Source of the DNA: JADGHX01 sp037200125
Lineage (GTDB): Bacteria > Pseudomonadota > Gammaproteobacteria > Steroidobacterales > Steroidobacteraceae
Reading direction: 5' to 3'
DNA length: 64,000 bases
Assembly: GCA_037200125.1 (NCBI GenBank)
Contig: JBBCGS010000006.1
Location: forward strand, 372,001 to 436,000
The translations under genes and the position numbers were made by a program. Shown here in pieces: positions 1 through 7,610 of the stretch; the stretch's first letter is position 1, and each line of letters starts with the position of its first letter. Under the pieces are notes generated by a model. It made no database searches, had not been told where the DNA came from, and saw only the letters and a list, made by a program, of their open reading frames with translations.

Positions 1-1
1 C

Positions 2-145
2 CAGACCGCCGACCGCATCATCGTCCTCCAGGACGGGCGCCGGCTGCGCTCAACGGCGGATCTGGACGCGCTGGCAAAAGAGCTGCTGCGCAAGCCTGGC
101 GAGGAAGGACAACTGGATCTGCTGTTCCTCGGCTCACGCGTCTGA
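2..145 (+). CDS. C-terminal fragment, probable ABC transporter ATP-binding protein (partial)
   Basis: The window opens inside a reading frame that ends with TGA at 143-145; 47 residues are visible. The first of them (ADRIIVLQDGR) look like the strand after the switch histidine of ABC ATPases, where 'DRIiVLdxGri' is common. The nucleotide-binding motifs would lie to the left of the window, so the assignment rests on one short motif. The tail (LDLLFLGSRV) is not diagnostic. The gene runs convergently into the GtrA-like gene with only 3 bases between them. Confidence 0.4.
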   Translation, partial: QTADRIIVLQDGRRLRSTADLDALAKELLRKPGEEGQLDLLFLGSRV

Positions 146-148
146 TCC

Positions 149-556
149 TCACCTGCTCTGAATCCACGACAGTCCGAAAGTCCACACCCGATGCACGACG
201 TAGGTCATCGGCGCGAACGCAATGGCAACGATGGCTATCGCGTATGCATAGGGAAGATGCAATTCCTCCACCAGCAAGGCGCAAGCACAGATCCCAACGA
301 CCATATTCACGCTCGTAGCGAGTGAGTAGCGACCGAACTCCGCAACGATCTCGGGACCGCTCTTGCGGAAAGTCCACGATCGATTGAGAAAGAAGCCGGT
401 GACGATGACCGCGCACGAGCAGATCGTCAGAGACACGAGGTAGTGCAGCCCCAGATATTCCGTGAGGAGTATCGAGATCAGCACATTGAGCGACGCGCAC
501 ACTGCGCCGGTCACCGCGAACCGCGCAAGCTCGTTGAATCGTTCGCGGGAAATCAC
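149..556 (-). CDS. GtrA-like membrane protein (polyprenyl-phosphate sugar flippase family)
   Basis: This is a 135-residue protein with four hydrophobic segments, typical of the GtrA/PF04138 family. Members are thought to move undecaprenyl-phosphate-linked sugars across the inner membrane for periplasmic glycosyltransferases. The paired family signatures are visible: 'FFLNRSWTFRKS' after segment 2 and 'YVVHRVWTFG' at the end. The start is GTG at 556, whose bases overlap the TGA of the upstream methyltransferase (GTGA), so the two are probably translationally coupled. The frame stays open further upstream, but that part is only the antisense shadow of the methyltransferase. A second GtrA is at 13169-13609. 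The direction of transport and the sugar are unknown. Confidence 0.85.
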   Translation of the reverse strand: MISRERFNELARFAVTGAVCASLNVLISILLTEYLGLHYLVSLTICSCAVIVTGFFLNRSWTFRKSGPEIVAEFGRYSLATSVNMVVGICACALLVEELHLPYAYAIAIVAIAFAPMTYVVHRVWTFGLSWIQSR

Positions 557-1209
557 GTTGTCCGGGTCAGTTCGACGGCAAAGACGGCGGCGTTCGTATC
601 GCGCAGTGACGCCGGGGTCAGGCGATCCGCCACCAGCGCCAGTACGTTCACGCAAAGATTCAGCGGGGCCAGCAGGAACCATAGCGGTCCCAGGATTCTC
701 TTGCCCACCAGGAGCGGAAACATTGGAATCCAGGCGGCGGGACCGCACAACGCCGTCATTTTCTCCACGCGAAAACCGGCGTCCTCTAGCGTGATGCGCA
801 GGCCATCCGCCGTCCATCGCCAGTAATCCGTAGGGTGCGGATGATAGGGCCACACACCATGAGTCGAGAGGAACATGCGCCCGTCCTTCCGCAGAACGCG
901 CCGCGCTGTCGCGAGGTACGCGGGGACGTTCCTCACATGCTCCAGCACCTGGAACGAAACGACTACGTCGACGCTCTCGTCCTCCAACGGCAAGGTGCCT
1001 TCTCCGTCGATCAGAATATCCGGGGCCCCGTCGATATCGGCGCCGAGGTAGCGCGCTCCGCGCCCGACGAACATCGGCCGATACGGCATGGTTCCGCAGC
1101 CCACATCGAGAACGACGCGGTTCGACAGCGGCCGGCTGACCGAAAAAGATCGCACGGTGGAGGCCAGGGCTCCGCCCGCGAGGCCATCGGCATGGAGAAG
1201 ATGTTTCAT
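553..1209 (-). CDS. Class I SAM-dependent methyltransferase
   Basis: This 218-residue protein has the class I methyltransferase motif I (VVLDVGCGTMPYR, about residues 32-44), an acidic residue ending strand 2 (ADIDG), and a motif II/III region (SVDVVVSFQVLEHV). This is the Methyltransf_11/25 type that often methylates sugars or lipids in surface-polysaccharide clusters. It lies between a GT4 glycosyltransferase (15 bases upstream) and a GtrA protein (4-base overlap). It is therefore probably the middle gene of a three-gene minus-strand operon. A role in modifying a lipid-linked glycan is inferred from context only; the substrate cannot be read from the sequence. Confidence 0.8.
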   Translation of the reverse strand: MKHLLHADGLAGGALASTVRSFSVSRPLSNRVVLDVGCGTMPYRPMFVGRGARYLGADIDGAPDILIDGEGTLPLEDESVDVVVSFQVLEHVRNVPAYLATARRVLRKDGRMFLSTHGVWPYHPHPTDYWRWTADGLRITLEDAGFRVEKMTALCGPAAWIPMFPLLVGKRILGPLWFLLAPLNLCVNVLALVADRLTPASLRDTNAAVFAVELTRTT

Positions 1210-1224
1210 GCGGAACAGGCGGGT

Positions 1225-2355
1225 TCAGGACTGAGGGCGAAGGACATCGGAGTATGCCTTCATCATGCGTGAGACATTCGAGCCCCAGTCGAAGTGGCGG
1301 AGGGCAAGCTCGCGCGATCGCGAACCGAGATCGTGCAACCTCGCCGGATCCGCCAACAGGTCGTTGATGGCCGTTCTGAAAGACTCGGCCTGGCGACGGC
1401 ACAGGATGATGTGGCCAGACACCATGCTGCCGGCGTAGGCCGGATCGTCGGTCGTCAGCACAGGAAGCCCGCTCGCCATGGCTTCCTGCATGACGAGCGT
1501 AAACACCTCCCCGATGGCGGGGAAGGCGAATAGATCACAAGCGCGATACAGGTCGGCTGTTTGCGGCTGATCGAGCGGACCCAACCAGTGAACTCCGTTC
1601 ACACGGCCACGCTCCGGGATCGTTCCAGGGCCGGCGAACACCAGGTCGAAGCGGAAGTCCCTGGCATCCAGCAGGATCTGGAATCCTTTCTTCTCCACGA
1701 GGCGCCCGACGAACAGCACGAGAGGCCGGTCTTGTGGCAACCCGAAACGCCTGCGAATGCCGAGACGTTCCTCGCCCGCCGCGGGCCGGAAGAGTCCGGT
1801 GTCGACTCCGTTGGCCAGAAACAGTATCCGGCGCTCCGGCACACCTTGGGCACGCAGGAATGTCCGAACGTTTTCGTTGTAGACGATGATGCTGCGCGAC
1901 TTCCTGAAGATCCACTTGCCCACGGTCGCATAAACCAGGCGTTGCACTCCCATTACGAGAGCGCTGGAATGCTCGACCATCGCAACATGCTGCGTGAGTA
2001 GCATTGGCTTGCGGACAATGGCGGCGAGCAAGGCAACGACCCAGGAGCTGAGATAGAAGACATCGTGAATGTGTACGACGTCAGCGCCCTTGAGTTGCCG
2101 CCAGGCCTCGCAGATCAGGCGGGGCGAGAACAGAGGAAACGGAATGAAGAAAAGGCGCTCGAAGGCATGCGAGCACGCGATGCGGATGACTTCAACGTCC
2201 GGCCGGTCATCGGGCGGCTGCGTTGAGTCCGGCAGCGAGGTCAGAACGACGACGCGATAGCCGTTCTCCGACATGCTGTATGCCTGCCTTTGAACGACGA
2301 GCTCCAGCCCCCCGACATGCGGCGGATAGTGATGAGCCACCAGAAGGGCCTTCAT
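1225..2355 (-). CDS. Glycosyltransferase family 4
   Basis: This is a 376-residue GT-B fold enzyme. The N-terminal half starts MKALLVAHHYPPHVGGLE, the usual GT4 beginning with a glycine-rich donor/acceptor loop. The C-terminal half carries 'VLFVGRLVEKKGF' and the E-x7-E region 'EVFTLVMQEAMASGLPVLTTD'. ATG 2355 was chosen because the family begins there; an in-frame extension upstream adds 29 residues with no homology-like content. The enzyme is predicted to transfer a nucleotide-activated sugar to a lipid-linked glycan at the cytoplasmic face of the membrane. It heads the minus-strand group with the methyltransferase and GtrA, and is divergent from the GT2 gene at 2555 across about 200 bp. Confidence 0.88.
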   Translation of the reverse strand: MKALLVAHHYPPHVGGLELVVQRQAYSMSENGYRVVVLTSLPDSTQPPDDRPDVEVIRIACSHAFERLFFIPFPLFSPRLICEAWRQLKGADVVHIHDVFYLSSWVVALLAAIVRKPMLLTQHVAMVEHSSALVMGVQRLVYATVGKWIFRKSRSIIVYNENVRTFLRAQGVPERRILFLANGVDTGLFRPAAGEERLGIRRRFGLPQDRPLVLFVGRLVEKKGFQILLDARDFRFDLVFAGPGTIPERGRVNGVHWLGPLDQPQTADLYRACDLFAFPAIGEVFTLVMQEAMASGLPVLTTDDPAYAGSMVSGHIILCRRQAESFRTAINDLLADPARLHDLGSRSRELALRHFDWGSNVSRMMKAYSDVLRPQS

Positions 2356-2541
2356 GGACTGGAATGTCGCTCTCGGATAAACACGGCGTAGCCTAATCTC
2401 GATACCGCCCCGGGAATATGTCCCCCCGGCCGGTTTGAGCACCAGTTCGCATCGGAAATCAGATGGATACGGAGGCCGGTTGGGCTCGCACCGTCCGGCA
2501 AGTCGTGCGCCAAGTCACGCTTGATGGCACGCCATGCCCGA

Positions 2542-2547
2542 CATAAT
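2542..2547 (+). promoter_or_regulatory. Candidate -10 element (ACATAAT) of the GT2 gene, leaderless-type spacing
   Basis: CATAAT lies 7 nt before the ATG at 2555, so a standard transcription start would fall on the start codon. TTGATG at 2521-2526 is a possible -35 element, with a short 15-nt spacer. No Shine-Dalgarno sequence precedes the ATG. The same heptamer ACATAAT recurs at 7597-7603 and 11257-11263. Confidence 0.4.
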
Positions 2548-2554
2548 GTGCGGC

Positions 2555-3526
2555 ATGAGCCTGCCGGAACAACTGCCGCGCGAAGTACGCCGAGCCCCAC
2601 GCGTCGCCGTGCTCATCCCCTGCTTCAACGAGGCAGTCGCGATCGGGCGCGTGGTCTCGGACTTCAAGAGCACCCTGCCGCAGGCGGCCATCTACGTCTA
2701 TGACAACAACTCGACGGACGAGACCGTCGAAGTAGGCCGCAAGGCCGGCGCCGTCATTCATCGCGAACCCTTGCAGGGCAAAGGCAACGTGGTCCGGCGA
2801 ATGTTCGCGGACGTGGAAGCGGACATATACGTGCTGGTCGACGGCGACGGTACGTACGACGCGAGCGCCGCACCCACGCTCATCGAGCGGCTGCTGCGCG
2901 ATGATCTGGACATGGTGACCGGCGTGCGCGTCGCGGACTCCGCCTCGGCGTATCGCATCGGCCACCAATTCGGCAATCGCGCGCTCACCGGCGTCGTGGC
3001 GAACATCTTCGGCAACCGCTGCGGCGATATGCTCTCAGGATACCGCGCGCTGTCGCGCCGGTTCGTGAAATCCTTCCCAGCCCTCGCCGAAGGCTTCGAG
3101 ATCGAAACGGAGCTGACGGTGCATGCGCTTGAGCTGCGCATGCCGATAGCGGACGTGACCACCCGATACGGCAGCCGCGAAGCAGGCTCGGCGAGCAAGC
3201 TGCGCACGGTTCGGGATGGCCTGCGGATCGCCGCGACCATCGTGAACATCGTGAAGGAAGAACGGCCGATGCAGTTCTTCACGCTGATTGCGCTGCTGTT
3301 CTTCCTGAGCTCCCTGTCGCTCGGATATCCGGTGCTACTCACCTACTTCGCGACCGGACAGGTACCGCGCCTCCCGACCGCCATCCTCGCGATGGGCCTC
3401 ATGATCATGGCCTTCCTCAGCTTCACCGCCGGCGTCGTGATGGATTCGATCACCAACGGCCGTCGCGAGCTGCGGCGCCTGCGCTACCTCGACATCCCCC
3501 TGTTCCGGAACGAGCGCGGCTCGTGA
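2555..3526 (+). CDS. GT2 glycosyltransferase, polyprenyl-phosphate sugar synthase-like (GtrB/DPM1 type)
   Basis: This 323-residue protein has an N-terminal GT-A domain: VAVLIPCFNE, the nucleotide-contacting DNNSTDET, and the DxD motif in VDGDGTYD. These are followed by the DPM-like 'SGYRALSRRFVKS' region. The C-terminus has two hydrophobic segments and a basic tail, as in GtrB/ArnC-type enzymes that put a sugar on undecaprenyl phosphate. ATG 2555 is preferred over ATG 2534 because a -10-like hexamer sits 7 nt upstream and the family domain starts soon after. It would make the lipid-phosphate sugar donors that the downstream GT-C-type proteins need, and the GtrA proteins could flip them. The sugar is unknown. 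Confidence 0.82.
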   Translation: MSLPEQLPREVRRAPRVAVLIPCFNEAVAIGRVVSDFKSTLPQAAIYVYDNNSTDETVEVGRKAGAVIHREPLQGKGNVVRRMFADVEADIYVLVDGDGTYDASAAPTLIERLLRDDLDMVTGVRVADSASAYRIGHQFGNRALTGVVANIFGNRCGDMLSGYRALSRRFVKSFPALAEGFEIETELTVHALELRMPIADVTTRYGSREAGSASKLRTVRDGLRIAATIVNIVKEERPMQFFTLIALLFFLSSLSLGYPVLLTYFATGQVPRLPTAILAMGLMIMAFLSFTAGVVMDSITNGRRELRRLRYLDIPLFRNERGS

Positions 3527-3536
3527 ATCGCTGACC

Positions 3537-3872
3537 ATGCCGGCCGCGACCGAGTCGCTCCCCCCTCGCGCGCACGCCCCCGAATCGTTCCACCTGACGC
3601 TCGTGTGGATCGTTGGGAGTATCGCGGCGCTCGTCGTCGGGCTGGCGCCGATCACCGCGTCCCTGCTCAACGACCACTACACGTCCATCGGGCCGGACGC
3701 TGTCTATCACGCGCGGCCCATTCTCGATACGGTCGCCAATCCATCGAGCTTCTTCCAGTTCGACCCGAATGCGGACGCGCCGACCGGCGGCCTTGTGCTC
3801 TGGCCGTGGACCTACGACTACGTGATGAGCCTGATCGTGCGCGCGGCACAGCCTTTCGCGATCGACCGATGA
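3537..3872 (+). pseudogene. Truncated N-terminal paralogue of the STT3/PglB-like proteins
   Basis: This 111-residue frame matches the first sixth of the two full-length STT3-like proteins nearby. It has one membrane segment, then NDHYTSIGPDAVYHARPI, then WPWTYDYVMSLIVRA, and ends abruptly at AIDR. The corresponding full proteins are about 600 residues, so the remaining membrane segments, the second acidic motif and the periplasmic domain are all missing. Its TGA overlaps the next ATG (ATGA at 3869-3872), so translation into the full-length copy could still be coupled. It reads as the remnant of a third tandem copy. The sequence has diverged from both neighbours, so this is not a recent assembly duplicate. 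An independent function for the fragment is possible but unsupported. Confidence 0.7.
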
Positions 3873-5683
3873 CCTCGAGGAAAAATCTCGAACCGCTGCT
3901 GATCTGGCTGTTCGCGAGCGCGGTGGCGGTAGCCGTGGCGCTCTCGACACGCGGCCAGGCGTTCATCGATGGGCACTACATCCCCGTCGGCAACGACTCG
4001 TTCTATCACGCGCGCCGCATCCTCGATCTCATCGCGGATCCTTCTTCGCTGCACCAGTACGACCCGCTGATTCACTATCCTGAAGGCAGCCTGCTCATCT
4101 GGCCGTGGGGCTATGCCTTCCTGATGAGCGTGCTCGTGCGTCTCGGTCTCGCGCTCCACCTGGGAACGAGCGCCATTGCCGTGCTCGTACACATTCCGGT
4201 CGTCGCGTTTCCACTGTGCCTGGCGCTCGTCACGCTGGTGTGCCGCCAGCTTCGTATCAGCCTGACGGGCACGGCAGTCGCCTTGCTGGCGACGGCGCTC
4301 ATTCCGATGAATCGCGATCTGTACGGGGTTGGCGACGTCGATCATCACTTCATGGAGCAGATGATCGTGCTCGGCTCGCTGGCTTGCGGGCTCGCGTGGC
4401 TGGGGCGACCCGAGTCGTCGGCACGCGCGGCCGCCACGGGCGCGGTGATGGGTCTCGCGGTCTGTATCCACAACGGACTCTTCATCATTCAGTTTCCGAT
4501 CGTCGCGGTTCTGCTGTGGACCTGGCTGCACGGTCGCAGCCTCCCCCGCAACACGTGGGTCTTCGCGACCGCGCTCATCGTGGGCACCACGCTGGCCGCG
4601 GCACCTTCGGAATCATTTCGGCAGGGCACGTTCGAGTTCTACGAGCTCTCCTGGTTTCATGTCTATTTCTCGACATGCGTCGGCGCCGTGTGTGTGTTCA
4701 TCAGCCGCTGTGCCCGTTCGCCGCGAAACATCGTGATTCTCGCCGCCGGCATCGTCGCGATGCTCGTGCCGGTCGTCAGCCAGTTATTGCTGGCGGACAA
4801 GTTCCTGAGCGTGCGCGTCGAGGGCGCGGAGGACATCGCGGAACAACAGTCCCTCTGGAGTCTCGCCACCGGCACGCACGGCATTTCCGGCGCGACGAGC
4901 CTCTACTCGCTGCTCGTGTTGCTGCTGCCATTTGCGGCGATCGTCTGCACGTATCGCATCTGGAAGACGCAGGACGCGCAACGTCTGTTGTTCTGGACCA
5001 CTTCGCTGTTCGGCCTCGCGCTGCTGTCCGTGATGGTCCGGATGCACGTCTTCGGAACGTTCGCGCTCTATCTCGTGTGGCTCGCATTCCTCGACGAGCT
5101 CGTTGCGGAAGGGCGCATGCAAGCGAGCCTCGCGCGCTCGACGAGCGCTCTGCTGTTCCTGGCCGTCTGCGCATCGGCGATCCCCGCGTTCTTCACGACG
5201 AGAATGCCGGCCAACGATCCGTACTACGCGCTCACCTCCGACATCTATCCGGATCTCGAACGCGAATGCGCACGAGCGCCCGGCGTCGTTCTTTCCAATC
5301 TCGATGACGGCAACTACGTCCGCTATCACACTCGCTGCCCCATCATCGCAAACAACTTCCTGCTGACGGCGTTCCACGAATCCAAAGTGCGGGAAGTGCG
5401 CGCACTGCTCGATACGCCAGCGAGCGAGCTGGCGCAGCGCGCGCCGTTCGTTCGATACGTGCTCGTGCACCGCCAGTCGTTGTGGTCGCTGCGTCCCGAT
5501 GGCGGCATGCAGTTCACACCGGCGGGCGATCCCGCCAATCCCGATCCCAAGTTGATCGCGGATCTCGTGCAGGCCGATCCGGCGCATCTGCCCGTGGGGT
5601 TTCGCCTCGTGAAAGAACTCGCGTTCGAAAAGCCTTCGCACGTGGTGTACGCGCGCGTATTCGCCATCGAGCCACCGCGTTGA
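3869..5683 (+). CDS. STT3/PglB-like membrane oligosaccharyltransferase-superfamily protein, copy 1
   Basis: This 604-residue protein has about 11-13 hydrophobic segments and a C-terminal soluble domain of about 160 residues. The order of acidic motifs matches the STT3/PglB/AglB family: Asp43 in the first external loop (NDSFYHARR, 42-50), GVGDVDHHFMEQ at 153-164, and DIAEQQS at 322-328, the counterpart of the SVSE/TIxE loop. A 'VVLSNLDDGNYVRY' stretch at about 473-486 sits where WWDYG normally lies. In known members these residues bind metal, the lipid-pyrophosphate glycan and the acceptor Asn. The family assignment is from motif order; that it glycosylates protein is inference. It overlaps the truncated copy upstream (ATGA) and the next gene (TTGA). 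Confidence 0.7.
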   Translation: MTSRKNLEPLLIWLFASAVAVAVALSTRGQAFIDGHYIPVGNDSFYHARRILDLIADPSSLHQYDPLIHYPEGSLLIWPWGYAFLMSVLVRLGLALHLGTSAIAVLVHIPVVAFPLCLALVTLVCRQLRISLTGTAVALLATALIPMNRDLYGVGDVDHHFMEQMIVLGSLACGLAWLGRPESSARAAATGAVMGLAVCIHNGLFIIQFPIVAVLLWTWLHGRSLPRNTWVFATALIVGTTLAAAPSESFRQGTFEFYELSWFHVYFSTCVGAVCVFISRCARSPRNIVILAAGIVAMLVPVVSQLLLADKFLSVRVEGAEDIAEQQSLWSLATGTHGISGATSLYSLLVLLLPFAAIVCTYRIWKTQDAQRLLFWTTSLFGLALLSVMVRMHVFGTFALYLVWLAFLDELVAEGRMQASLARSTSALLFLAVCASAIPAFFTTRMPANDPYYALTSDIYPDLERECARAPGVVLSNLDDGNYVRYHTRCPIIANNFLLTAFHESKVREVRALLDTPASELAQRAPFVRYVLVHRQSLWSLRPDGGMQFTPAGDPANPDPKLIADLVQADPAHLPVGFRLVKELAFEKPSHVVYARVFAIEPPR

Positions 5684-7548
5684 CCGCGCCCGACGCAGCA
5701 CCGGCCCGATGGCTCGCCAGCATCGCGCTCGGCGCGGCGTTCCTGGCCCTATGGCTCATTCAGCACGGCTACGCGGGGCTCAGTCATGACTCCCAGCTGT
5801 ACACGCTCCTCGCGACCGCCCATCTCGAGCCCAGCCTGCTGGGAAGCGACATCATGTTGCGATTCAGTTCGCAGGACAGCTTCACGCTGTTCAGCCCGAT
5901 CTACGCGTCGGCGATCAACCTCCTCGGCACCGAACCCGCCGCCGCGCTGCTGACCTTCCTCTCGCAGCTCGCATTCATTGCGGGAGCGGCCTTTCTGGCG
6001 CGCCGACTCATGCCCGCGCCATCGGCGTGGCTCGGCCTGGCGCTGGTTTGCGCGCTGCCGGGATTCTATGGCGCGCGGAACGTCTTCGCGGTCGTTGAAA
6101 GCTTTGCCACGCCGCGACTGCTTGCGGAGGCGCTCATTCTTGCAGGGCTCGGGGCATTCCTCGCGAGGCGATTGTGGATCGCCTCGGGGTTGGCCCTCGC
6201 GGCGGCGGCGCTTCACCCGCTCATGGCCGCGGCGGGCGTCGCGGTCGCGTTATTCATGAATCCCGCGCCGGCGCGGGCCAGAATGTGGACTCTTGCCGGA
6301 GCATCGATCATCGCGGGCATCGCGTTCGCCGTGTTAGCGGCGCGGGGCGAGCAGTTTCAATTCGACGATGACTGGCTGCGCCTCCTGCGAAGTGGAACGG
6401 ACTATCTGTTCCCGATGCTCTGGCCGATTGCAAGCTGGGCTCGCGAAGCCGTCGTGCTCAACACGCTCCTGGTCGGCGCGTTGGCGCTCGAGAAATCGCC
6501 CGCCCGCTCGCTCTGCATTGCCGCCGGGCTGGCCGCTGTCGCGGGCACGGCTATCAGCTACGTCGGCGGCGACCTTCTGCGAATCGTGCTGATCGTGCAG
6601 CTGCAACTCTGGCGTTGGAACTGGATCGCCACATTCGCCGCCACCTCGTTACTGCCATTCATCGTGATGAGAGCGTGGTCGCAAGGCACGCTCTGGCGTG
6701 CGGTCGCTTTCTTGCTCGGCGCCGCGTGGCTGTTCATGACGCAGGCATTCGCGGCGCTGGCGATCACCGCACTCCTGATTCCGCTCGCCGCGCTCGCCCG
6801 GCGCAAGAGCATCATTCCCGCCGGATCCGCGCGAGCCCTCTTCCTTGGCGCTGGAACAGTAGCGGGCCTCGCCGTTCTATTTCACGTGGCGCTGGTGATA
6901 TTGGCGGCCGCCGCCGGAGCCGACGAGAGCAGCACTCCCGCTGCAATCAAGGCCGCGCGCGCGTTCGGGCGAACGGGCTGGTTGCCCTGGCTCGCGTTCC
7001 TCGCCGCATTCGCGGTCGTCCAACGCGCTACGATGTTGCCGGGGAAAGTATTCGCAAGCGGATGCTGCCTGATCCTCCTCGCCGCTCTGCTCCCGACTAC
7101 GGCGCGCGAGTGGAGCGCCACCATTTACGGCCCGGAACCTTTCCGCGCTTTCGAAAGCTGGCGCGAGCGCATCCCCGCCGGGACCGAAGTTTTGTGGTTC
7201 GACTCGCCGCTATCGAGCTGGTTGTTATTGCGGCGTCCGAGCTACTTGTCGAATCAGCAGGAAGCCTCCGCACTCTTCTCGCGCTCGGCGGCCATGGCGA
7301 TGAAGGCACGCGTCGACGCGGTGGCCCCGAACCTCGAGCCGACGACGTTCGTCGGCTGGGCCGAGCGCAGGCCGGTCGCGCCGAGCCCGGACGGTGCGGC
7401 TCCCGGCTTCAACCTCGCAGGCCTCTGCGCAAGCACCGATGTGAAATACGTGATCACGCATGGCGAAACCGCCGCCACGCCGATCGCGGCAACCGCGCCG
7501 AACGCACCGTCGCCATTCAGGGATATCCAGCTCCACGCCTGTCCCTGA
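5680..7548 (+). CDS. Polytopic GT-C-like membrane protein, copy 1
   Basis: This is a 622-residue protein with about 12 hydrophobic segments and a C-terminal soluble part (ERIPAGTEVLWFDSPLSSWLL). The first external loop contains SHDSQLY (Asp37), the position of the catalytic or metal-binding Asp in GT-C glycosyltransferases. FRFSSQDSFTLFSP-like and GTEPAAALLTFLSQ segments are shared with the paralogue at 11304-13172, which has exactly the same length when GTG 11304 is used. The best start is TTG 5680, which overlaps the preceding stop as TTGA; no ATG lies near the first membrane segment. It is probably an enzyme or partner that uses polyprenyl-phosphate sugars in the periplasm. No specific family name was recognised. 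Confidence 0.65.
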   Translation: MTAPDAAPARWLASIALGAAFLALWLIQHGYAGLSHDSQLYTLLATAHLEPSLLGSDIMLRFSSQDSFTLFSPIYASAINLLGTEPAAALLTFLSQLAFIAGAAFLARRLMPAPSAWLGLALVCALPGFYGARNVFAVVESFATPRLLAEALILAGLGAFLARRLWIASGLALAAAALHPLMAAAGVAVALFMNPAPARARMWTLAGASIIAGIAFAVLAARGEQFQFDDDWLRLLRSGTDYLFPMLWPIASWAREAVVLNTLLVGALALEKSPARSLCIAAGLAAVAGTAISYVGGDLLRIVLIVQLQLWRWNWIATFAATSLLPFIVMRAWSQGTLWRAVAFLLGAAWLFMTQAFAALAITALLIPLAALARRKSIIPAGSARALFLGAGTVAGLAVLFHVALVILAAAAGADESSTPAAIKAARAFGRTGWLPWLAFLAAFAVVQRATMLPGKVFASGCCLILLAALLPTTAREWSATIYGPEPFRAFESWRERIPAGTEVLWFDSPLSSWLLLRRPSYLSNQQEASALFSRSAAMAMKARVDAVAPNLEPTTFVGWAERRPVAPSPDGAAPGFNLAGLCASTDVKYVITHGETAATPIAATAPNAPSPFRDIQLHACP

Positions 7549-7597
7549 AGCGGGGCAGATGCGCAACACCTCACACCACGCTCGTTGATCGCTGCCA

Positions 7598-7603
7598 CAT
7601 AAT
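7598..7603 (+). promoter_or_regulatory. Candidate -10 element (ACATAAT) 7 nt before the ATG at 7611
   Basis: CATAAT is followed by 7 nt and then the ATG, the same layout as upstream of the GT2 gene at 2555. No convincing -35 element is visible at 16-18 nt upstream, and there is no Shine-Dalgarno sequence. This supports a separate, possibly leaderless, transcript starting within the cluster. Confidence 0.35.
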
Positions 7604-7610
7604 CCGGTTC

